Positions 1-9,531 of a stretch of DNA of 64,000 nucleotides are shown in pieces. Position 1 is the stretch's first letter. Every line of letters begins with the position of its first letter. The DNA comes from Serratia liquefaciens (lineage in GTDB: Bacteria; Pseudomonadota; Gammaproteobacteria; Enterobacterales; Enterobacteriaceae), in NCBI RefSeq assembly GCF_027594825.1, contig NZ_CP088930.1:2975019-3039018 (forward strand), written 5' to 3'. The position numbers and the translations under genes were made by a program. The notes beneath the pieces were generated by a model. That model ran no database searches. It was not told where the DNA came from and saw only the letters and a list, made by a program, of their open reading frames with translations.

Positions 1-171
1 GTAGTCGAGCTGGAGGATAGCCTGCTCGATGCGCTGTTTGAGAGCGTCAGAAAGCAGGTGCTGCTCACCATTCAAGTAGCGCGATACGCTGGTTTTACCG
101 GTCTTGGCGGTTTTCGCCACATCGCTGATGGTGGCCCGCCCCGAGGCGCGCATTGCCTTAACACTGCTCAC
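1..171 (-). CDS. LacI-family transcriptional regulator, N-terminal part (cut by window edge)
   Basis: The 57 visible residues read MSSVKAMRASGRATISDVAK and then TGKTSVSRYLNGE, a typical LacI-family helix-turn-helix followed by the start of the hinge. The rest lies beyond the window. I chose the GTG at 171 because GGGGAG stands just upstream; an in-frame ATG at 153 is the alternative. The gene is followed on its 5' side by yiaD, which is transcribed in the same direction and has its own terminator. LacI-type regulators usually repress a nearby sugar or sugar-acid gene, but the target is not in this window. A PtxS/ketogluconate-type role is only a guess. Confidence 0.8.
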   Translation of the reverse strand, partial: MSSVKAMRASGRATISDVAKTAKTGKTSVSRYLNGEQHLLSDALKQRIEQAILQLDY

Positions 172-263
172 AACCGATCTCCCCTGAGGTTAATTGCCAA
201 GGAGACTATCACACAGAATGTATAGCCGGGAATGTTGAATGGGATACGGGAAGGGGATCGACA

Positions 264-293
264 GGATAAAAATGGCGGGGCGTTGTGCCCCGC
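264..293 (-). terminator. Rho-independent terminator of yiaD
   Basis: A 7-bp perfect GC stem (gcggggc / gccccgc, 275-293) with a 5-nt loop is followed on the minus strand by ATTTTTATCC. It lies 7 bases past the yiaD stop codon. Confidence 0.8.
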
Positions 294-299
294 AAGGGA

Positions 300-962
300 T
301 TATTGCAGCGGGCTGAGGGTGATCTCGACGCGACGGTTTTGCGCCTTGCCTTCTGCCGTGCTGTTGGAAGCGATCGGATTGTCCGGACCTGCCCCGGTGG
401 TGCGAATGCGGTTAGCCGCCACGCCCTGGGTGATTAACGCGCTGCCAACGCCGTCGGCACGTTGCTGGGACAGGGTCATGTTCAGTGAGCGGGAGCCGGT
501 GCTGTCGGTGTAGCCGACCACGTTAACCGCCGTTTTCGGGTATTCCTTCAGGACCATGGCAACGCCGGTCAGGGTGTTGGCGCCTGCTGGTTTCAGGGTG
601 GCGCTGCTGCTGTCAAAGGTGACATTGTTCGGCATGTTCAGAACGATATTGTCGCCCTGACGGGTAACGCTGACGCCGGTGCCTTTCATTTTGTCGCGCA
701 GCTTGGCTTCCTGCACGTCCATGTAATAGCCGGCACCGCCGCCCAATGCCGCACCGGCCGCTGCGCCGATCAGTGCGCCTTTGCCGCGGTCTTTTTTCGA
801 CGAGGACAGCATGCCTACGCCGGCACCCAGCGCGGCGCCCAGGCCTGCGCCAATGCCGGATTTACCGGCTTCGGATTCCCCGGTGTACGGGTTGGTGGTA
901 CAGGCTGACAGCGTGAGCGCCACGCTCACCGCGCCGGCAATAATCGCAATGCGTTTTTTCAT
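300..962 (-). CDS. yiaD: OmpA-family outer membrane lipoprotein YiaD
   Basis: A 220-residue lipoprotein. The signal peptide ends in a lipobox LSAC with Cys21 as the lipidation site; the next residue is Thr, so outer-membrane sorting is expected. Residues about 35-80 are very rich in Gly and Ala (gly-zipper, GIGAGLGAALGAGVGMLSS). Residues about 105-220 form an OmpA C-terminal peptidoglycan-binding domain, with VTFDSSSATLKPAG at its start and a GYTDSTGS / NRRVEI core. Known YiaD proteins anchor the outer membrane to peptidoglycan and suppress assembly defects when overproduced. It is transcribed alone, with a strong terminator downstream and a 268-bp gap upstream. Length and motifs match the E. 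coli family. Confidence 0.95.
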   Translation of the reverse strand: MKKRIAIIAGAVSVALTLSACTTNPYTGESEAGKSGIGAGLGAALGAGVGMLSSSKKDRGKGALIGAAAGAALGGGAGYYMDVQEAKLRDKMKGTGVSVTRQGDNIVLNMPNNVTFDSSSATLKPAGANTLTGVAMVLKEYPKTAVNVVGYTDSTGSRSLNMTLSQQRADGVGSALITQGVAANRIRTTGAGPDNPIASNSTAEGKAQNRRVEITLSPLQ

Positions 963-1107
963 CTTTTTTCCTTTGTGGCATCAGAATCTGGGTGCGCCAA
1001 TCCAATTTGGGGGGCGCTAAAAAACCGTTGTCGGCACGCCAAGACGTACCGAAGCGCTACTATGACGCGGATACTTTCCGGCAGTTCCGGAAAAAAACGT
1101 GACAAAA

Positions 1108-1212
1108 TATAAGCGGATAACGGGCTTGAGCCTGTTATCCGGCAAAAAGCGAGGGAATACCATGCAGCGGATTCTGAATTGAACGCATCCCGGTGTGGGA
1201 TGCGCCTTTTTT
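1108..1212 (+). ncRNA. Candidate small RNA or orphan leader with plus-strand terminator
   Basis: Between yiaD and yiaC, both on the minus strand, the plus strand carries a hairpin (ggataac ... gttatcc, about 1115-1140) and then a strong intrinsic terminator (8-bp stem cgcatccc/gggatgcg at 1184-1204, followed by CCTTTTTT). No plus-strand gene ends here, so the terminator is unexplained. TATAAG at 1108-1113 could be a -10 element, but the -35 is poor. A 6-codon reading frame (MQRILN) ends just before the terminator stem. It could instead be a poor bidirectional terminator for yiaC. The boundaries are guesses. Confidence 0.3.
1184..1211 (+). terminator. Strong rho-independent terminator, plus orientation
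   Basis: Stem cgcatccc / gggatgcg with a 5-nt loop and a run of six T after CC. On the minus strand the stem is followed only by TTCAATTC, so it works best for plus-strand transcription, where no gene is seen upstream. Confidence 0.7.
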
Positions 1213-1230
1213 AGCCGGAAGTGACAAGAT

Positions 1231-1689
1231 TTAGACTGCGGAAGGCCAGTTCATGATTAAGGTATAGGCCTGAGTTTCTTCGTTAAACAGACGCTGCGTC
1301 ACCTGAAAACCCAGCTTGTGGTAGAACGCGCAGGCGCGCAGGTTTTGCTGATACACCTCCAGGCTTAGCTGGGGATAGCGCTGTTGTACGTGCGCCATCA
1401 GTGCCTGCCCGACGCCGCGGCCATGAAAGGCCTGTTCAACGAACAGTGCGCCAATAAAGCGTTGATCCAACACGCTGATAAACCCGACGATTTCCCCTTG
1501 ATGCCAATAGGCCCAGCTTTGCGCTCGCGGCAGATAGTTTTCCCGCACCAGCGTCGCGCTTTCTTGCCAGTAACTTTCCTTGACGAACGGGTGCGCAGCA
1601 ATGGTGCTGGGCAACCACAAGGCCATTAACCGCTCCATGTCTGCCGGTTGGCAGGGGCGGATCACTGCGGCTTTGGGTAGCAGAGGCAC
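1231..1689 (-). CDS. yiaC: GNAT-family N-acetyltransferase YiaC
   Basis: A 152-residue GCN5-related acetyltransferase. The acetyl-CoA loop is visible as HGRGVGQALMAHVQ (about residues 88-101), and the C-terminal FYHKLGFQV motif is typical of the fold. Sequence pattern and length match E. coli YiaC, reported as a lysine acetyltransferase. The ATG at 1689 lies inside the end of tag, overlapping it by 28 bp in another frame, so the two genes are probably translated from one mRNA and coupled. The same tag-yiaC arrangement is found in E. coli. Confidence 0.93.
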   Translation of the reverse strand: MPLLPKAAVIRPCQPADMERLMALWLPSTIAAHPFVKESYWQESATLVRENYLPRAQSWAYWHQGEIVGFISVLDQRFIGALFVEQAFHGRGVGQALMAHVQQRYPQLSLEVYQQNLRACAFYHKLGFQVTQRLFNEETQAYTLIMNWPSAV

Positions 1690-2228
1690 CCTGTCAGATG
1701 ATCGTTCACCAGCCCGCTGGCCTGCATAAAGGCGTAACAGGTGGTGGAGCCGATAAATTTGAAGCCGCGTTTTTTCAGTGCCTTGGACAAGGCGTCCGAG
1801 CGCTCGGTTTTCGCCGGCACCTGGCCCAGCGTCTGCCAGCTGTTGAGCTGTGGTTCTCCGTCGACAAAGGACCAGATGAAAGTGACAAAATCCTCCCCGG
1901 CCGCCTCCATCGCCAGATAGGCTTTGGCATTGGCGATGATGGCTTCAATTTTTCCCCGGTGGCGGATAATGCCGCTGTCCTGCAGCAGCGTTGCTATCTC
2001 CTGTTCATCGATAGCGGCCACCCGTTGCGGATCGAAGTTGTGAAAGGCGCGACGGTAATTTTCACGCTTTTTCAGCACGGTGATCCAGGAAAGCCCAGCC
2101 TGCTGCCCTTCCAGACAGAGCATTTCAAACAGCTCGCGCGCATCGGTTGTCGGTGCGCCCCATTCCTTGTCGTGATACTCGAGATATAACGGATCCGCCG
2201 TCACCCAACCGCAACGTTCGTTGGTCAT
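1662..2228 (-). CDS. tag: DNA-3-methyladenine glycosylase I
   Basis: A 188-residue base-excision repair enzyme that removes 3-methyladenine from alkylated DNA. The N-terminal ERCGW and the C-terminal GLVNDHLTGCLCYP carry the Cys and His residues that hold the structural zinc of Tag proteins; EGQQAGLSWITVLKKRENYR and KALKKRGFKFIG are highly conserved family blocks. I chose ATG 2228 (MTNERCGW), which has AAGGA eight bases upstream and gives the usual length; a longer frame back to 2291 has no family support. The 3' end overlaps yiaC. Confidence 0.97.
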   Translation of the reverse strand: MTNERCGWVTADPLYLEYHDKEWGAPTTDARELFEMLCLEGQQAGLSWITVLKKRENYRRAFHNFDPQRVAAIDEQEIATLLQDSGIIRHRGKIEAIIANAKAYLAMEAAGEDFVTFIWSFVDGEPQLNSWQTLGQVPAKTERSDALSKALKKRGFKFIGSTTCYAFMQASGLVNDHLTGCLCYPKPQ

Positions 2229-2425
2229 ACTGACTGTCCTTGTGCTGTGTTTATTTACAGTAATCATTACCTGAAGTGATGAACTTGGCAAGCCCCTGAT
2301 TGTTTTATCATCAGTCGGCTTGACGTGGGGGAAAAGCCAGCAATATTTACTAGATGGCCGGCAGGTAAAAAGGCCAATGATAAAAACGTATTTTCCTTCA
2401 TTTGCTGGCTCTCAGGAGTCTATTC

Positions 2426-4414
2426 ATGCCTCTAAAAATAACTCGTATGCACCGTCCGGCGGTGCTTGCAGTGGCGATATTGTGCAGTATGACGACCCCG
2501 GTGTTGGCCTATGATCAACTCTACGTCTTCGGCGACAGCCTGAGCGACACCGGCAACAATGGCCGCTTTACCTACGACAGCAATAAGCATCTGTTATACG
2601 ACGAAGTATTGGCGCAGCGCATCGGCGCGGCGTTAGTGGCGTCGGACGATGGTGGCAATAACTATGCTGCCGGCGGTGGCGTGGCGGTACCGGCGCTGAA
2701 TTCGGCAGATAATACTCAGGATCAGGTACAGAGCTACCTCAACCGGGTCAATGGCCGGGCAGACGGTGACGGTCTGTATATACACTGGATTGGCGGCAAC
2801 GACCTGGCGGCGGCGGCATTAAACCCGACGACCGCGCCGGGCGTAGCCTACAACAGCGCAGCGGCGGCGGCCGCGCAGGTTCATTCATTGCTGAATGCCG
2901 GCGCCGGTACGGTGATCGTGCCGACGGTGCCGAATATTGGCTCCACGCCGCAGTTGATGGAGCTGATTATCCAGCAGGCGTTGACGCCGGTGCAAAACGC
3001 AGCGGTTCAGGCGGCTTACGCCACCCTGAATTCGCTGGCCACGCCGGATAACGCTTCACGTACCGAGGCTATCCATCAGGCCCTGACGGCAGCCGCCGCG
3101 CAGGGTAGCGCGGTCCCGCAGGTGCAGCAGGCAATCGCCGCGCAGCTGATTGCCGCTTATGACAGTCTTAGCGCGCAGGCGGCGCAACTGACCGATTTCT
3201 ACAACCAGAGCGAAGACCGCCTGTTGGCGCAGGGGAGCGGGAATATCGTTCGGGTTGATGTGAACAAACTGTTTGGCGAGGCGATGGCCAACCCGGCGCA
3301 GTTTGGCTTTACCAATACCGCAGGCATGGCCTGTCCGCCGGGCGTTTCCTCTGCGGTGTGCCGTTCTGCCATGCCGGGCTTTGATAGCAGCCAGGCCTAC
3401 CTGTTCGCCGACCATTTTCATCCCAGTCCGCAGGCGCATCTGCTGATTGCCGATTACATTCAGGCGGTGCTCGACGGCCCGGCGCAGGTGGTGGCGCTGA
3501 ATCAGGCGACGGCGGCCATGGCGCGTGACAGCCGTGCGACCCTCGACAGCCGTTTCCAACAGTTGCGCAGTGGCGACAACCCGCAAGGATCGCTGGGGGT
3601 GTTCGGCGGCTATGCCGGGCAGCACTATGACTATTCTTCCAATCTGGCGGCAGGCGACGGCAACGCCACCACCCACAATCTGACGGTAGGGGTGGATTAC
3701 CAGTTGACCGAGAGTTGGCTGATCGGCGCGCTGATTTCCGGTTCCAATGACGATCAGCAGCCCTCCAGCCGCTACGACTACAAGGCGCGTGGCCTGCTCT
3801 TTTCCGCTTTTACCGCCCTTGACCTGTTTGAAAACGGTTGGGTGAATGCCGATTTGCACTATGCGACGATGAATTACGACGATATTCGCCGCAGCATGCA
3901 GCTTGGGGCATTATCCCGCACTGAAACCGGCAGCACCGACGGCAAGCAGTGGGGGGCGCGGATCACCGCCGGTTACGACTTCCCCGTCACCTCTTACCTG
4001 ACCACCGGACCGATGGCGCAGTTCGCCTGGGATTACAGCAACGTCTCCGGTTACAGTGAGGACGGTAATGACAGCACCGCCATGCGCTTTAACGATCAGA
4101 CCTACCATTCGCAGATCGGTGCGTTAGGTTGGCGGTTGGACAGCAAGTTCGGCCTGTTTAACCCTTATGCCGAGATAAGCTACCAACATCAGTTTGGTGA
4201 TGACGTTTACCGTGCCAGCGGTGGGCTGAAGTCCACGCAGACCTCGTTTACCCGCGACAGCGCCAGCCAGGATAAAAACTGGGTGGATGTGACGCTGGGG
4301 GCGAATATGCCGCTGACCGATCAGGTGGCGGCTTTCGCCACCGTTTCTCAGACCGGCGGCCTGAGCAGTGGCGAACAGTTTATGTATAACGTCGGGGTCA
4401 GCGCGCGTTTTTGA
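2426..4414 (+). CDS. GDSL-family esterase/lipase autotransporter
   Basis: A 662-residue type V autotransporter. A Sec signal peptide ends VLA/YD at about residue 28. The passenger (about 29-385) is a GDSL/SGNH hydrolase: FGDSLSDTGNN holds the nucleophile Ser38, GGND is block III, and DHFHP (Asp329, His332) completes the triad. Residues about 395-662 are the outer membrane beta-barrel and end in an aromatic residue (SARF), as barrel proteins do. By family it is a surface-displayed esterase acting on lipids or short-chain esters. ATG 2426 is preceded by AGGAG at 7 bases; an upstream TTG (2402) is less likely. It is convergent with the following MFS gene. Confidence 0.93.
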   Translation: MPLKITRMHRPAVLAVAILCSMTTPVLAYDQLYVFGDSLSDTGNNGRFTYDSNKHLLYDEVLAQRIGAALVASDDGGNNYAAGGGVAVPALNSADNTQDQVQSYLNRVNGRADGDGLYIHWIGGNDLAAAALNPTTAPGVAYNSAAAAAAQVHSLLNAGAGTVIVPTVPNIGSTPQLMELIIQQALTPVQNAAVQAAYATLNSLATPDNASRTEAIHQALTAAAAQGSAVPQVQQAIAAQLIAAYDSLSAQAAQLTDFYNQSEDRLLAQGSGNIVRVDVNKLFGEAMANPAQFGFTNTAGMACPPGVSSAVCRSAMPGFDSSQAYLFADHFHPSPQAHLLIADYIQAVLDGPAQVVALNQATAAMARDSRATLDSRFQQLRSGDNPQGSLGVFGGYAGQHYDYSSNLAAGDGNATTHNLTVGVDYQLTESWLIGALISGSNDDQQPSSRYDYKARGLLFSAFTALDLFENGWVNADLHYATMNYDDIRRSMQLGALSRTETGSTDGKQWGARITAGYDFPVTSYLTTGPMAQFAWDYSNVSGYSEDGNDSTAMRFNDQTYHSQIGALGWRLDSKFGLFNPYAEISYQHQFGDDVYRASGGLKSTQTSFTRDSASQDKNWVDVTLGANMPLTDQVAAFATVSQTGGLSSGEQFMYNVGVSARF

Positions 4415-4432
4415 GTGCCGATGCCCGATCGC

Positions 4433-5773
4433 TTAGGGAGCTGTTTGGTGCACTCCCGGGCGGTTGGGTAGGGTGCCCTCGGCCACTATCTTTTTTTCCG
4501 GCTGTAGCAGCGTCATGCACAGCATGCTGCAGAAAGACACCACGGCGGTGGCGAAGAACATGGCGCCATAGCCGTGGTGCTGTGCCAGCCAGCCGCTCAG
4601 CATCGGCGCGGTGATCGAGGCAATATTGGCGATCGCCAGCGTCATGCCGCTGTAAGCCCCCACCGAAGCCTTCGGCGTGACGTCTATCACTACCGACCAA
4701 TACACGTTATTGACCAGCGCATTCAGCGCATTGCCGAGCGTCATCAACAAAATGATTTCGGTCGGCGTGCTCATAAAGGGGATCAGGACAAAGCAGGTGG
4801 CGGTCAGCAACAGGGTGACTGCCGCAAACAGGTTGCGCGCCAGCCGCAGGTTGCCAAAGCGTTTCAACAGCGCATCGGCGATGCGACCGCCGAGCAGCAC
4901 GGTGAAGCAGGCACCGCTCCACGGGATCATCGCGACGTACCACAGCGAATGCAGGTCGTAGTTAAAAGTATCCTGCAGGTATTTGGGGCCCCAGGTCACC
5001 AACACAAAGGTGACATAAAGGAACGAGAAATAACCCAGCGCGTTAAACACCAGCGTGCGGTTGGTGAAAAACGCCCACCATGGCAGAGGCGTTTGTGCAT
5101 TATCGGCTTCCTGATCGGCGCTGATGATGGTCAGTTCGGCGGCGTTGACTTCAGGATGCTCCTGCGGTGTGTCGGTGAAGAAACGGGCAAACAGCAGAAT
5201 GGCGATAAGCGAAAACAGGCCCAGCAGCATGAACATGCTGCGCCAGTCATCGGTCAGCAGCAGTAACCCCACGGCCAGCGGCGCGGTCAGCAGAGAACCC
5301 ACCTGGGTGCTCAGCAATCCGATGCCCAGTGAAAAGCCACGCTCTTTGCGCGGCGCCCAGTTGGCGATGGTTTTATTCATCAGCGCGTAGGCCGGACCTT
5401 CGGCAAAGCCGAACATGATCCGCAGTGCGGCAAACCCCATAATGGCGGAGCCGCCGAACAGCGCCACGCCCAGCTCGCCGGCCCAGGCGGTAGCAATCTC
5501 CAGCAGTGACCACAGAGCCCCGGCGATCAGCCAGACTTTTTTGGTGCCGATACGGTCGGCCAGAAAACCGCCGCACAGCGAACCGAACAAATAACCAAAG
5601 CCAAAATAGCCCAGCACGGCGCCCAGCTGCGCCTTGTTGAAGTTGAATTCATGGGAGATATCGTTGGCGGCGAAGGAGAGCGCGCCGCGATCGACGTAGT
5701 TGATCAGTGCAATGAAGAACACCATGGCGAAAATACGGTAACGATAGCGGCTGTCGGTTAAGGCGGTTGTCAT
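4433..5773 (-). CDS. MFS transporter, anion:cation symporter (sugar-acid) type
   Basis: A 446-residue, 12-helix major facilitator protein. The N-terminus RIFAMVFFIALINYVDRGALSF and the loop GGFLADRIGTKK are characteristic of the ACS group, which takes up hexonates and hexarates such as glucarate or galactonate. Substrate cannot be read from the sequence. Translation starts at ATG 5773 with GGAGATTCGCTG upstream. It stands alone, with no catabolic partner next to it, between a convergent esterase gene and the divergent glyQ. No obvious terminator lies in the 18-bp gap to the esterase stop. Confidence 0.88.
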   Translation of the reverse strand: MTTALTDSRYRYRIFAMVFFIALINYVDRGALSFAANDISHEFNFNKAQLGAVLGYFGFGYLFGSLCGGFLADRIGTKKVWLIAGALWSLLEIATAWAGELGVALFGGSAIMGFAALRIMFGFAEGPAYALMNKTIANWAPRKERGFSLGIGLLSTQVGSLLTAPLAVGLLLLTDDWRSMFMLLGLFSLIAILLFARFFTDTPQEHPEVNAAELTIISADQEADNAQTPLPWWAFFTNRTLVFNALGYFSFLYVTFVLVTWGPKYLQDTFNYDLHSLWYVAMIPWSGACFTVLLGGRIADALLKRFGNLRLARNLFAAVTLLLTATCFVLIPFMSTPTEIILLMTLGNALNALVNNVYWSVVIDVTPKASVGAYSGMTLAIANIASITAPMLSGWLAQHHGYGAMFFATAVVSFCSMLCMTLLQPEKKIVAEGTLPNRPGVHQTAP

Positions 5774-6036
5774 CAGCGAATCTCCTGAAAGGACGAATAT
5801 CAGGACGCTAGCAAGGTTGGTGCCAGCCTGAGTGACGCCCTCGGGCCGGGGAATGGGGAGGGATTAAGACGCTGAACCGGTGCTAAAGAGGGGCATTTGC
5901 CCTGTTTTAGTGCGTGAAAAGACCGCGCTTCTTTGATGATTAACACTTGTTGCGGGATTCTGGCTGTATATCTTACGGTCAACGGGTATACTGGCCCATC
6001 CCATTTAAATCCACTTGTATCGCGTGCGAATTCAAC

Positions 6037-6951
6037 ATGCAAAAGTTTGATACCAAGACCTTTCAGGGCCTGATCCTGACACTGCAGGACTATTGGGCGC
6101 GCCAAGGCTGCACCATCGTTCAACCACTGGACATGGAAGTCGGCGCGGGAACTTCTCACCCGATGACGTGCCTGCGCGCGCTGGGGCCGGAGCCAATGGC
6201 TACCGCTTACGTGCAGCCGTCCCGCCGTCCGACTGACGGCCGCTACGGTGAAAACCCGAACCGTTTGCAACACTACTATCAGTTCCAGGTGGTGATTAAG
6301 CCATCGCCGGACAACATTCAGGAACTGTACCTGGGCTCGTTGAAAGAGCTGGGTCTGGATCCGACCATTCACGACATCCGCTTCGTGGAAGATAACTGGG
6401 AAAACCCGACGCTCGGCGCCTGGGGCCTGGGTTGGGAAGTTTGGCTCAACGGCATGGAAGTGACGCAGTTCACTTACTTCCAGCAGGTTGGCGGCCTGGA
6501 GTGCAAACCGGTCACCGGCGAAATCACCTACGGTCTGGAACGTCTGGCGATGTATATCCAGGGCGTGGACAGCGTCTACGATCTGGTGTGGAGCGATGGC
6601 CCGCTGGGTGTGACCACCTATGGCGACGTGTTCCACCAGAACGAAGTGGAGCAGTCCACTTATAACTTCGAATACGCCGACGTGGACTTCCTGTTCTCCT
6701 GCTTTGAGCAGTACGAGAAAGAAGCCCAGTCGCTGCTGGCGCTGGAGAAACCGCTGCCGCTGCCGGCTTACGAACGTATTCTGAAGGCCGGCCACACCTT
6801 CAACCTGCTGGATGCGCGCAAGGCGATCTCGGTGACCGAGCGTCAGCGTTATATTCTGCGTATCCGCACGCTGACCAAAGCCGTTGCCGAGGCCTACTAC
6901 GCTTCCCGCGAAGCGCTGGGCTTCCCAATGTGCAAAAAGAACGAGAACTAA
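6037..6951 (+). CDS. glyQ: Glycyl-tRNA synthetase alpha subunit
   Basis: A 304-residue catalytic alpha chain of the alpha2-beta2 bacterial glycyl-tRNA synthetase. The start [20 protein letters not shown] and blocks such as [20 protein letters not shown] are nearly invariant in enterics. The ATG at 6037 gives the family length, although the frame is open further upstream. TATACT at 5987-5992 is a good -10 candidate for the operon. glyS follows after 9 bp. Confidence 0.98.
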   Translation: MQKFDTKTFQGLILTLQDYWARQGCTIVQPLDMEVGAGTSHPMTCLRALGPEPMATAYVQPSRRPTDGRYGENPNRLQHYYQFQVVIKPSPDNIQELYLGSLKELGLDPTIHDIRFVEDNWENPTLGAWGLGWEVWLNGMEVTQFTYFQQVGGLECKPVTGEITYGLERLAMYIQGVDSVYDLVWSDGPLGVTTYGDVFHQNEVEQSTYNFEYADVDFLFSCFEQYEKEAQSLLALEKPLPLPAYERILKAGHTFNLLDARKAISVTERQRYILRIRTLTKAVAEAYYASREALGFPMCKKNEN

Positions 6952-6960
6952 GAGGCAGCC

Positions 6961-9030
6961 ATGACTCAACAGACTTTCCTGGTGGAAATCGGCACGGAAG
7001 AGCTGCCGCCGAAGGCTCTTCGTTCACTGGCAGAATCCTTTGCCGCGAATTTTACCGCCGAGCTCGACAGTGCCAATCTCGAACATGGCGAAGTGAGCTG
7101 GTTTGCCGCACCGCGCCGTCTGGCGCTGAAAGTGGCCAACTTGCACGCAGCGCAGGCCGATCGCGAAGTCGAAAAGCGCGGCCCGGCCATTGCCCAGGCG
7201 TTTGACGCCGAAGGCAAGCCAAGCAAAGCGGCCGAAGGGTGGGCTCGCGGTTGTGGCATCACCGTCGATCAGGCCGAGCGCTTGGTGACCGATAAAGGTG
7301 AATGGCTGCTGTATCGCGCCCATGTTAAAGGCCAGCCTGCGCAAGCGCTGCTGGCGGGCATGGTCAGCAATTCGTTGGCCAAGCTGCCGATCCCGAAACT
7401 GATGCGCTGGGGTAATTCTGACGTGCAGTTCGTGCGTCCGGTACACACCGTGACTATGTTGCTGGGTGAAGAACTGATCCCGGGCACCGTGCTGGGCATC
7501 GATTCTGCCCGCACTGTTCGCGGTCACCGCTTTATGGGTGAAGCCGAATTCACCCTCGACAACGCCGACCAATATCCGCAGATCCTGCTGGAGCGCGGTA
7601 AAGTGGTGGCCGATTATGAAACCCGTAAGGCGCTGATCAAGCGCGATGCGGAGCTGGCAGCGCAGCAGCTTGGCGGCAAAGCCGATCTGAGCGAAAGCCT
7701 GTTGGAAGAAGTGGCCTCGCTGGTGGAATGGCCAGTGGTGCTGACGGCCAAATTCGAAGAGAAATTCCTGGCGGTGCCGGCGGAAGCGCTGGTCTACACC
7801 ATGAAGGGCGATCAGAAGTATTTCCCGGTGTATGACGCCGCGGGCAACCTGATGCCGAACTTTATCTTCGTGGCCAATATCGAATCCAAAGATCCGCAGC
7901 AAATTATCTCCGGTAACGAGAAGGTGGTGCGCCCGCGTCTGGCCGATGCCGAGTTCTTCTTCAATACCGACCGTAAAAAACGCCTGGAAGACAATCTGCC
8001 GCGTCTGGAAACCGTGCTGTTCCAACAGCAACTGGGAACCTTGCGCGACAAGACCGATCGCATCCAGGCACTGGCGGGCTGGGTTGCCGGCCAAATTGGT
8101 GCTGACGTTAACCACGCCACCCGCGCGGGCCTGCTGTCGAAGTGCGATCTGATGACCAACATGGTCTTCGAATTTACCGACACTCAGGGCGTGATGGGCA
8201 TGCACTATGCGCGTCATGACGGCGAAGCGGAAGACGTTGCCGTTGCTCTGAACGAGCAGTACCAGCCGCGTTTTGCCGGCGATGCGCTGCCGGAATCGCT
8301 GGTGGCCTGTTCGCTGGCGATCGCCGACAAGATGGACACCCTGGCCGGTATCTTCGGCATTGGGCAACACCCGAAAGGCGATAAAGACCCGTTCGCACTG
8401 CGCCGCGCCGCGCTGGGCGTGCTGCGCATCATCGTTGAGAAAAACCTGCCGCTGGATCTGCAGACCCTGACCGAAGAGGCCGTGCGCCTGTACGGCAGCA
8501 AGCTGACCAACGCCAAGGTCGTCGACGAAGTTGTCGAATTCATGCTGGGCCGTTTCCGCGCCTGGTATCAGGAAGAAGGTCACGCCGTCGACACCATTCA
8601 AGCGGTGCTGGCACGTCGTCCGACCAAGCCTGCGGACTTCGACGCACGCGTCAAGGCGGTCACCCACTTCCGTACGCTGGAAGCAGCCACGACGCTGGCA
8701 GCGGCCAACAAGCGCGTTTCCAACATCCTGGCCAAATCTACCGATACCCTGAACGATCGCGTTCACGCTTCGGTGTTGAAAGAGGCGGCTGAGATCCAAC
8801 TGGCAACCCACCTGGTGGTGCTGCGCGATAAGCTGGAGCCTTTCTTTGCTGAAGGCCGCTACCAGGATGCGCTGGTGGAACTGGCGGAGCTGCGTGAGCC
8901 GGTCGATGCGTTCTTCGACAACGTGATGGTGATGGCCGATGACGAAGCAGTGCGTGTAAACCGTCTGACGCTGCTGAGCAAGCTGCGTGAGCTGTTCCTG
9001 CAGGTCGCGGATATCTCCGTACTGCAGTAA
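6961..9030 (+). CDS. glyS: Glycyl-tRNA synthetase beta subunit
   Basis: A 689-residue tRNA-binding beta chain that works with GlyQ. It begins [20 protein letters not shown], the family signature, and contains the HD-like domain and a C-terminal anticodon-binding region. The length equals the enteric norm. It sits 9 bp after glyQ with AAGAGGCAGCC upstream, so the two are one operon, closed by a strong terminator at 9045-9070. Confidence 0.98.
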   Translation: MTQQTFLVEIGTEELPPKALRSLAESFAANFTAELDSANLEHGEVSWFAAPRRLALKVANLHAAQADREVEKRGPAIAQAFDAEGKPSKAAEGWARGCGITVDQAERLVTDKGEWLLYRAHVKGQPAQALLAGMVSNSLAKLPIPKLMRWGNSDVQFVRPVHTVTMLLGEELIPGTVLGIDSARTVRGHRFMGEAEFTLDNADQYPQILLERGKVVADYETRKALIKRDAELAAQQLGGKADLSESLLEEVASLVEWPVVLTAKFEEKFLAVPAEALVYTMKGDQKYFPVYDAAGNLMPNFIFVANIESKDPQQIISGNEKVVRPRLADAEFFFNTDRKKRLEDNLPRLETVLFQQQLGTLRDKTDRIQALAGWVAGQIGADVNHATRAGLLSKCDLMTNMVFEFTDTQGVMGMHYARHDGEAEDVAVALNEQYQPRFAGDALPESLVACSLAIADKMDTLAGIFGIGQHPKGDKDPFALRRAALGVLRIIVEKNLPLDLQTLTEEAVRLYGSKLTNAKVVDEVVEFMLGRFRAWYQEEGHAVDTIQAVLARRPTKPADFDARVKAVTHFRTLEAATTLAAANKRVSNILAKSTDTLNDRVHASVLKEAAEIQLATHLVVLRDKLEPFFAEGRYQDALVELAELREPVDAFFDNVMVMADDEAVRVNRLTLLSKLRELFLQVADISVLQ

Positions 9031-9044
9031 GCGGTTCAGTGGTG

Positions 9045-9070
9045 AAAAGGCGCCTTAGGGCGCCTTTTTT
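9045..9070 (+). terminator. Rho-independent terminator of glyQS
   Basis: Stem aaggcgcc / ggcgcctt with a 4-nt loop followed by a run of T, 15 bases past the glyS stop. The flanking A and T runs may make it act on both strands, also ending the Fic remnant that converges from the right. Confidence 0.85.
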
Positions 9071-9403
9071 ATTGCCGTCGTTGCAGCGAAGCACCTTGAG
9101 CAGTTAGTCGGTATTTCTGCAGACGGCTGTTCGGTTTCTCGGGCAGGGTCATTTCAATCAGCCGCGCGTTTAGCGCCGGACGTAAATAACGCTCCCGGAA
9201 AGATTTCCTGTCCTGAAGCTGCAATGCGTGCTGAATTTCTTCTCGCGACATCTCGCCTTTTAATATCGCTAATAACTCACCGACTTGGGGGGTGACTTGG
9301 GGGCTGACTTGGGGGGCAAGCTCTGTTCCAACGCGCGCAAGATCATGTCCAGCATAAACTCGACAAAGGGGGCGCAATCGCGCTTTCGCCCAAGAATAAC
9401 CAT
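9069..9403 (-). pseudogene. C-terminal remnant of a Fic-family protein, frameshifted
   Basis: On the minus strand one frame reads PFVEFMLDMILRALEQ and then runs out of register. The next frame continues APQVSPQVTPQVGELLAILK, then LQDRKSFRERYLRP and PNSRLQKYRLT. Both parts match the end of Fic (filamentation/AMPylation) family proteins: the last helix of the Fic domain, the PQV linker repeats and a C-terminal winged helix. The switch of frame lies near 9325-9335, at a run of C bases before the PQV repeats. The catalytic HPFxxGNGR region is absent. It is therefore a decayed tail of a horizontally acquired gene; whether the last ~100 residues are still expressed is unknown. Confidence 0.7.
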
Positions 9404-9486
9404 CAAAAGGTGAATCGCGTATCGGATCGCATTCAGTTGATCTATTCTTATAGGCGCAAGGAGTGCAGCAAAAGGGACGGAGTCCG

Positions 9487-9531
9487 ATGAAAAAGCAGGT
9501 TTATAACAGGAGTTATGTCACATGGCGGTAG
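9487..9531 (+). CDS. Possible 14-residue leader peptide overlapping yiaF
   Basis: ATG 9487 follows GGACGGAG at a good distance and opens a 14-codon frame (MKKQVYNRSYVTWR) that ends in TAG at 9529-9531, inside the first codons of yiaF. Such overlap could couple translation. There is no independent evidence that it is expressed, and short frames with a ribosome site arise by chance. Confidence 0.25.
   Translation: MKKQVYNRSYVTWR

Noticed and set aside
7024..8811. Long minus-strand frame (about 595 codons) opposite glyS
   Set aside because: It is antisense to a conserved essential gene and has no recognisable domain; it is a by-product of codon bias.
9295..9320. Short direct repeats of a CTTGGGGG-type unit, considered as a CRISPR or phase-variable tract
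   Set aside because: They are three degenerate 12-bp units that encode the PQV repeats normal in Fic-family linkers; there are no spacers.
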